DNA of 64,000 nt from WVYX01 sp039586815 (GTDB taxonomy: Bacteria; Gemmatimonadota; Gemmatimonadetes; Gemmatimonadales; GWC2-71-9). Shown piece after piece: positions 59,708 through 64,000 of this stretch. The DNA is taken from assembly GCA_039586815.1 (NCBI GenBank), contig JBDHJR010000015.1:7177-71176 (forward strand), written 5' to 3'. Each line of letters begins with the position of its first letter. The first letter of the stretch is position 1. The notes below the pieces were generated by a model, which saw only the letters and a list, made by a program, of their open reading frames with translations, did no database searches and was not told the DNA's origin. The translations under genes and the position numbers were made by a program.

Positions 59708-60715
59708 CTAGGCGGCCTTGCGCCTCCAGGGGAGCAGGCGTCCCGAGAGCATCTCCCAGTTGTCCACCACGAAGTCCTTGAGGGTCTTCTCAGCGTTGGC
59801 GCGCGTCGAGATGTAGCACATCTCGCACTTGTTGTGCGGGGTGAACTCTCGCAGCATCTCGCGCTGCGTGTCGTAGTACGCCATCACCATGGCGCACGGC
59901 GTCATCCGCCCGTCGGGATTCACCACCAGGAAGCGGCGACCCGCCTGGCATCCGGGAGCGCTGCCGCCGGTCAGGAAGTCGTAGTACTTCCACAGCACCC
60001 GCTCGGAGTTGTACAGCGGCTTGCCGGCCCGTTTCATGTCCACCAGCTGCTGGAACACGTCACGCAGCTCGGCATGCGCCTGCTCCGCCGGCAGCCCCTC
60101 GAAGTCGTTCACCCGGATCGGCGTGTAAACCGACAGGTTCATCTGCGTGTTCCACTGCTCGGCCAGCTCCACCATGGCCGGCACGTCACGGAAGTTCCAC
60201 GCGGTGACGCAGGAATTGAGGGACACGTCGTCGTGGCCCAGCGCGGTGAGCTGCGGAACGACCCGGTTCATCTTGTCGAACAAGCCCGGAATGCGGCGGA
60301 ACTCGCTGTGCCGCTCGTCGGGGAAATCGAGCGAGATGGAGAACTGGTTGACGCCCGCCTCCCGCAGACGGTGGTACTTGCTCTCGTTGAGCGCCGCAGC
60401 GTTGCTCACCAGCACCATCCACGGCAGGTGCCCCGGATTCGCCATGGCACGAACGACGTCGTACACGTCGTTGCGGGCCAGCGGCTCACCGCCCGAGATG
60501 TTCACCACCACCGGCCGCATGTCGCGGCAGATCGCGGCGTACTCCTCAGCCGTGCGCCGCTGCTCCCCCTTCACAGGACCACCCCAGTTGCAGTGCCAGC
60601 AATTCGCGGTGCAGTAATGGGTGATCTCGAACGAGACCGACAGCGGGCGGTCCTCCCACCAGCAGCGGATGCCCTGGGTCAACATCTCGAGCGCGAGACG
60701 CCCGGATACGTTCAT
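59708..60715 (-). CDS. Radical SAM protein with SPASM-like C terminus
   Basis: A 335-residue radical SAM enzyme. The cluster motif is HYCTANCWHCNWGG (CxxxCxxC, about residues 35-42), followed by VVVNISGGEPLARND and FSISLDFPDERH. The C-terminal region has further cysteines (GCQAGRRFL, MTPCAMVM, NKCEMCYIST), as in SPASM or twitch domains that hold extra Fe-S clusters and often modify peptides. No precursor peptide is seen nearby. It is coupled (ATGA) to the VTT membrane protein upstream. Substrate unknown. Confidence 0.85.
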   Translation of the reverse strand: MNVSGRLALEMLTQGIRCWWEDRPLSVSFEITHYCTANCWHCNWGGPVKGEQRRTAEEYAAICRDMRPVVVNISGGEPLARNDVYDVVRAMANPGHLPWMVLVSNAAALNESKYHRLREAGVNQFSISLDFPDERHSEFRRIPGLFDKMNRVVPQLTALGHDDVSLNSCVTAWNFRDVPAMVELAEQWNTQMNLSVYTPIRVNDFEGLPAEQAHAELRDVFQQLVDMKRAGKPLYNSERVLWKYYDFLTGGSAPGCQAGRRFLVVNPDGRMTPCAMVMAYYDTQREMLREFTPHNKCEMCYISTRANAEKTLKDFVVDNWEMLSGRLLPWRRKAA

Positions 60716-61446
60716 GTGCTCTCTCGTTGCGCTGGATTAGGCTGCACCTCAGGGACCGGCTGCGGCTGCTTGCCGCGCAGGCGATTCCACATGGCCGGCC
60801 CTGCCTTGATCCCGTAGGCGCTGAATATAACCACCACGAATGAGATCAAAATCCAGTTGGGAATCGGAATCATCGCCCCGACCCACGCGGTCACCCAATA
60901 GCGGGGGAAGCGGGCCACCAGATTCGCCAGCAGATAGCGCCACAGCGGGTAGTGGATGGAGAAGGCGAGGATCTTGAACGGCCAGTACGGCAGCGGGGTA
61001 GCTCCCACCACCACCAGCGTGGCGAACGGGTAGCGCATCAAGTAGTCGGTGGCTTTGCGATAGAATCGACTCTGTTTATAGTGCGTGATCCTGCGGTGGT
61101 TCAGGATCGGCACGAACACGCGGTGGTCCAGGTACGCCGCCACCAACCCACCCGCAGTCGCCGCGGCGGCCACCAGAAGCAGGTTCGCGAACTTGCCGTA
61201 GTACAGCAGCACCGGCTCGTGCGGGAACACGGAGATGGCGGCGTTGGCCGGTATCGAGTAGAGGAACAGCAGGTCGTAGCCGGGGCCGTGGTCCTGCACG
61301 AACATCAGGACGAACGTCACCGCTCCGATGGTGATCATCAGGGCGCCCAACAGATAGACGTGCAGCGGGAGCCGGGCGTACTCGATCGCCTCGAGGTCGC
61401 CGTCAGGCGGCGTAGATGCAGTGGGGGCGGCGGTTGCGTCGGTCAT
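60712..61446 (-). CDS. VTT/DedA-like membrane protein
   Basis: A 244-residue membrane protein with about five helices. The region VVVGATPLPYWPFKILAFSI with two re-entrant-like loops and YLLANLVARFPRYWVTAW matches the DedA/TMEM41 (VTT) core, whose members move undecaprenyl phosphate or other lipids. A polar N-terminal 25 residues and a proline-rich tail are extra. Its end overlaps the radical SAM start (ATGA), so the two are co-translated. Confidence 0.8.
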   Translation of the reverse strand: MTDATAAPTASTPPDGDLEAIEYARLPLHVYLLGALMITIGAVTFVLMFVQDHGPGYDLLFLYSIPANAAISVFPHEPVLLYYGKFANLLLVAAAATAGGLVAAYLDHRVFVPILNHRRITHYKQSRFYRKATDYLMRYPFATLVVVGATPLPYWPFKILAFSIHYPLWRYLLANLVARFPRYWVTAWVGAMIPIPNWILISFVVVIFSAYGIKAGPAMWNRLRGKQPQPVPEVQPNPAQREST

Positions 61447-61500
61447 AGCGACTGCTAGGCTAGCGAGGGAAGGTCACAAGTGCAACCCGGGGAAGTGCGA

Positions 61501-61722
61501 ATGAAGTGTGAGATTTGCTCCACCGAGATGGACCAGGGTTCCGAGAGCTGCGGCGCCTGTGGCGCGCCGGCCGGGCCACGCGCCGCGAAGGGCGAGAGAA
61601 CAGCCTGCCCCTCCTGCGGCACCGACCTGTGGTCACTCGCCGAGACCTGCCCGAAGTGCGGCGAGCAGGGGTACCCGGGCCTGCGGCCCCGCTTCGGGGA
61701 CGGGAGTCGCGGACGGGATTAG
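61501..61722 (+). CDS. Double zinc-ribbon protein
   Basis: A 73-residue protein with CEICSTEMDQGSESCGACG (CxxC-x9-CxxC) and CPSCGTDLWSLAETCPKCG (the same spacing), two zinc ribbons in tandem, then a short basic tail. GGGGAAG before the ATG at 61501 supports this start; an in-frame GTG at 61480 is weaker. It ends in a four-base tail overlap with the methyltransferase gene. Function unknown. Confidence 0.72.
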   Translation: MKCEICSTEMDQGSESCGACGAPAGPRAAKGERTACPSCGTDLWSLAETCPKCGEQGYPGLRPRFGDGSRGRD

Positions 61723-62753
61723 GCCTTCACGGCCGTCAGCATCACGAACTCCGAGCGACGGTAGTCGAAGCGCGTCCCCACCCCCCGCAACACGCCCGCT
61801 GCAACATCGGACGGCCTCACCGAGCCGTACTTGAACGGATCCAGCCCGGACCCGACGGCCCTGCTCGCGGCGGAGCGGAACGGATAGGCACCGGCGCTGC
61901 GAAAGCGCCGTGTCGTCTGCAGGCCCTCCTGAGCCAACAGGGACTCCAGCGCTCCCCAATTGAACAGCACCAGGTGGCGCGGTGGATCCAGATCCAGCCA
62001 GTGCCGTCCGTAGCGCCGATGCCCGTAGCTGTCGAGGTTCGGCGTGTCGATCCACACCCGACCGCCGGGCCGAAGCAACAGTGCGGCCTGTCGCAGCACG
62101 GCGCGCGGATCGTGCACGTGCTCGATCACGTGACCCATGGTGATGAAATCGAAGCTCGCCGGCATATCGGCGAACGCCTCGATGCCGCCCACTCGAACGT
62201 CGAAGCCACGCTCACGGGCCGCCTCGGCCGCAGCGGCGTCGGGGTCGACCCCCGCCACCTCGTATCCCGCCGCTTGCGCCAGCTCCAGGAACTCGGCGCC
62301 GCCCGACCCCACGTCCAGCACCCGTGCCCCGCGCTCGAGCGAAGGCAGGTCGCGCAGGCCGCGGTCCAGCCTTCCCCGCTGCCCGGGCATCAGTCCCGCG
62401 ACCATGACTCCCAACCTGCTGGCAGGTTGAAACTGAGTGCCGAGGCGCCAGTTGAGGTAGCCGTTCGCCAGGGAATCCCGCACGCGCCGCATCAGTCCCG
62501 GCGAGCCGGCTCCGTCCACGGCGGGAGACGCATGCGTGTAGTAGCCCCGGTACGCCAGCTCGATCGTCTCGGGCGTGGGACGGGGATCGAGGTAACCGCA
62601 GCCGCACTCGTCGCAACTATACAGGTCCCACTCACCCGGCGCGCGGAAGAAGTTCCTGTCGGTGAGTCCCGCGTGCAGGGGGTGGCGCCGGCTCGCATCG
62701 CATACCGGACAGCTCGGCACGAGCTCCAGACCGTCTGCGGGCCAGCTCTCCAT
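61719..62753 (-). CDS. SAM methyltransferase with N-terminal zinc finger
   Basis: A 344-residue class I methyltransferase of the sugar-modifying kind. An N-terminal zinc knuckle (CPVCDASR with CDECGCGY about 35 residues on) precedes a Rossmann domain: RVLDVGSGGAEFLELA, VAGVDPDAAAAEAA, FDFITMGHVIEHVHDP and GGRVWIDTPNLDS. ATG at 62753 overlaps the barrel gene's stop (TAATG). It likely modifies a glycan sugar; homologous layout is seen in dTDP-sugar C-methyltransferases. Confidence 0.85.
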   Translation of the reverse strand: MESWPADGLELVPSCPVCDASRRHPLHAGLTDRNFFRAPGEWDLYSCDECGCGYLDPRPTPETIELAYRGYYTHASPAVDGAGSPGLMRRVRDSLANGYLNWRLGTQFQPASRLGVMVAGLMPGQRGRLDRGLRDLPSLERGARVLDVGSGGAEFLELAQAAGYEVAGVDPDAAAAEAARERGFDVRVGGIEAFADMPASFDFITMGHVIEHVHDPRAVLRQAALLLRPGGRVWIDTPNLDSYGHRRYGRHWLDLDPPRHLVLFNWGALESLLAQEGLQTTRRFRSAGAYPFRSAASRAVGSGLDPFKYGSVRPSDVAAGVLRGVGTRFDYRRSEFVMLTAVKA

Positions 62754-64000
62754 TAGCGCAGCAGGCTGAACCTGATCTCTCCGCCGATCTTCCCCACGAA
62801 CTCGGCAGACCAGTCGCTCTCCACGTGGTTCCTGTTTTGGACCAGGTTCACGCCGAGGTCCCAGAATGCGTCGACGGTCCATTGCCGCTTGGCGCCCCAC
62901 CCGAAGTTCCAGCGCCCGGCGAGTGCGGGGCGAACGGTCTTCTCCACCACTCCCGAGAGCATCAGCGGGTACCCCGTGAACGCGTCGTCGGGCCACGGTT
63001 GCGTGAGGTCGGCCTCGCCCTTCCACATGAAGTCGAGCTTGGGCTGGAGGACGAGTCCGGGCCGCGCGAACCAGTCGGCCTGCGTCGCGACGAGGACCAC
63101 ATCCACCCGGTCCTGCGCCAGCCCGATGTTCTGCAGCGCGTAGTACTCCACGAAGCCGCCGGAGCTGCGGTACGCCAGGCTGTTCGCTATCGACACGTCG
63201 GCCCGCAAGGAGAGGTTCGGAACCAAGGACAGGAGCTGCACGCCCGCCGCGCCGGCCCACTGCACCAGACCCTCGGCGTTTTCGCTCCCCACACTGGTGT
63301 TGTCCACCACGAAGCTGCCGTTCACGGCGAGCCCGGCGAACGGCCGCCACCACACCTCGGCCAACCCCAGCATGTTGCGCCGCAACTCGCCTTCGCGACT
63401 TTCGTTGCCCACCTCCTTGCCGCTGATCGCCCAGATGCCCACGGGATTCACCCACGCGAACTCGAGCTTGGCATCGGACCCTCCCCAGATCGCCGTCTCG
63501 CCAAGTGAGATCGACAGGTTGTCGCGGATCTGCCAGTCGAACCGATGGGTGGAGAAGTAGCGCACCGTGTCGCCCAGGAAATCAGTAGGCATGGCAAACA
63601 CGCCGCTCAGCGAGACCCGGGCGCTGCCGAAGCGGTACGACAGGTGGTCGTAGCTGTAGGAGTAGTCGGAGAGCAGGAAGCCATCCAGCGCGGGTATACC
63701 CCAGTTCCTGTCCATCTTGCCGAAGAACACCCGCGCGTAGGGGAGCTGCAGCTCCACGTAGGCCTCTTCGGTGCGGTAGGCACACCGCGCTATGAGCGGG
63801 TCGCATTCACGGAACTCGATGGCGAGGCCGTTGGGAAACTGCGGGTCATGCAGATAGTGGTTGTTCCAGCGCAGGTCGAACGCACCGGCCACCGCGGGAG
63901 CCTCGCCCGCCAGCACCAGATCCAAGACCGCGAACGCCCGCTCGTCACCCTCCGGACGCAGCACGTCGCGGTGCGTGTGGCTCATCGCCGAGAACCCCGC
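62753..64000 (-). CDS. Wzi-like capsule assembly barrel, partial
   Basis: At least 410 residues; the reading frame stays open to the window end, so the N terminus and signal peptide are cut off. Long alternating strands with aromatic belts (FFGKMDRNWGIPALDGFLLS, DYSYSYDHLSYRFGSARVSL, MLGLAEVWWRPFAGLAVNG) and a C-terminal phenylalanine-containing FSLLR point to an outer-membrane barrel. FGKMDRNWG resembles the Wzi/CapsuleAssembly family that anchors or exports capsule. Coupled to the methyltransferase. Confidence 0.75.
   Translation of the reverse strand, partial: AGFSAMSHTHRDVLRPEGDERAFAVLDLVLAGEAPAVAGAFDLRWNNHYLHDPQFPNGLAIEFRECDPLIARCAYRTEEAYVELQLPYARVFFGKMDRNWGIPALDGFLLSDYSYSYDHLSYRFGSARVSLSGVFAMPTDFLGDTVRYFSTHRFDWQIRDNLSISLGETAIWGGSDAKLEFAWVNPVGIWAISGKEVGNESREGELRRNMLGLAEVWWRPFAGLAVNGSFVVDNTSVGSENAEGLVQWAGAAGVQLLSLVPNLSLRADVSIANSLAYRSSGGFVEYYALQNIGLAQDRVDVVLVATQADWFARPGLVLQPKLDFMWKGEADLTQPWPDDAFTGYPLMLSGVVEKTVRPALAGRWNFGWGAKRQWTVDAFWDLGVNLVQNRNHVESDWSAEFVGKIGGEIRFSLLR

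Noticed and set aside
1..64000. CRISPR arrays, insertion sequences, toxin-antitoxin or phage genes
   Set aside because: No regularly spaced repeats of 25-40 bases, transposase motifs or phage structural genes were seen; the only repeats are the short heptamer arrays.

Overview
The window is uniformly GC-rich bacterial chromosome with dense coding and no insertion sequences, phage genes or CRISPR arrays. The organism looks like a Gram-negative member of Gemmatimonadota or a near relative. The reasons are the outer-membrane barrels and capsule/LPS-type genes, an ADOP-type macrolide-exporter-like permease, RNase Y, a SpoIIE/RsbW/STAS module and a bactofilin. This placement is inference; a 16S or marker-gene tree would decide it.

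Region 1 (1-10219, minus strand) is one long translation and cell-division unit read from an infC leader: infC-rpmI-rplT-pheS-pheT, a ZapB-like coiled coil, zapA, rny, folD, xseA, xseB and a prenyl diphosphate synthase. The leader carries a terminator-like hairpin with a T6 run. infC seems to start at CTG behind a perfect Shine-Dalgarno sequence.

Region 2 (10220-23900, minus) is a chain of mostly overlapping genes: mutS2, dnaG, a zinc-ribbon coiled coil, recJ, rsmD, coaD, pta, a STAS anti-anti-sigma factor, an RsbW-like kinase, a SpoIIE-type phosphatase, ksgA, a DEDDh exonuclease and a metallo-beta-lactamase-fold hydrolase. A stress-signalling partner-switch is thus embedded in a housekeeping operon. 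Region 3 (23910-30805, minus) is obgE-dprA-hemW-hrcA-dnaJ-HIT, with an asparaginase upstream.

Region 4 (30908-39709) holds small membrane/coiled-coil proteins, an ABC permease/ATPase/adaptor trio, ornithine aminotransferase, a lipoprotein hydrolase and a bactofilin closed by a strong terminator. Two minus-strand tRNAs follow, Val(CAC) and a CAT tRNA that looks like Ile2.

Region 5 (39969-64000) is a surface-polysaccharide locus. A WecA/MraY-type initiating transferase with an unusual C-terminal extension diverges from an 11-gene plus-strand operon. That operon has several glycosyltransferases, a SAM methyltransferase, a polysaccharide pyruvyl transferase, a Wzx-like flippase, a GT39-like enzyme and an O-antigen ligase/polymerase. 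Beyond it lie two outer-membrane barrels, a coupled radical SAM/VTT membrane protein pair, a zinc ribbon and a methyltransferase.

The most unusual recurring signal is a family of heptanucleotide tandem repeats (GGGAAGN or GGGAACN, usually four units). It occurs in-frame inside the hydrolase, ksgA, mutS2 and a glycosyltransferase gene and degenerately in intergenic DNA. In mutS2, and in a related form at 31.1 kb, the repeats make the arms of an inverted repeat.
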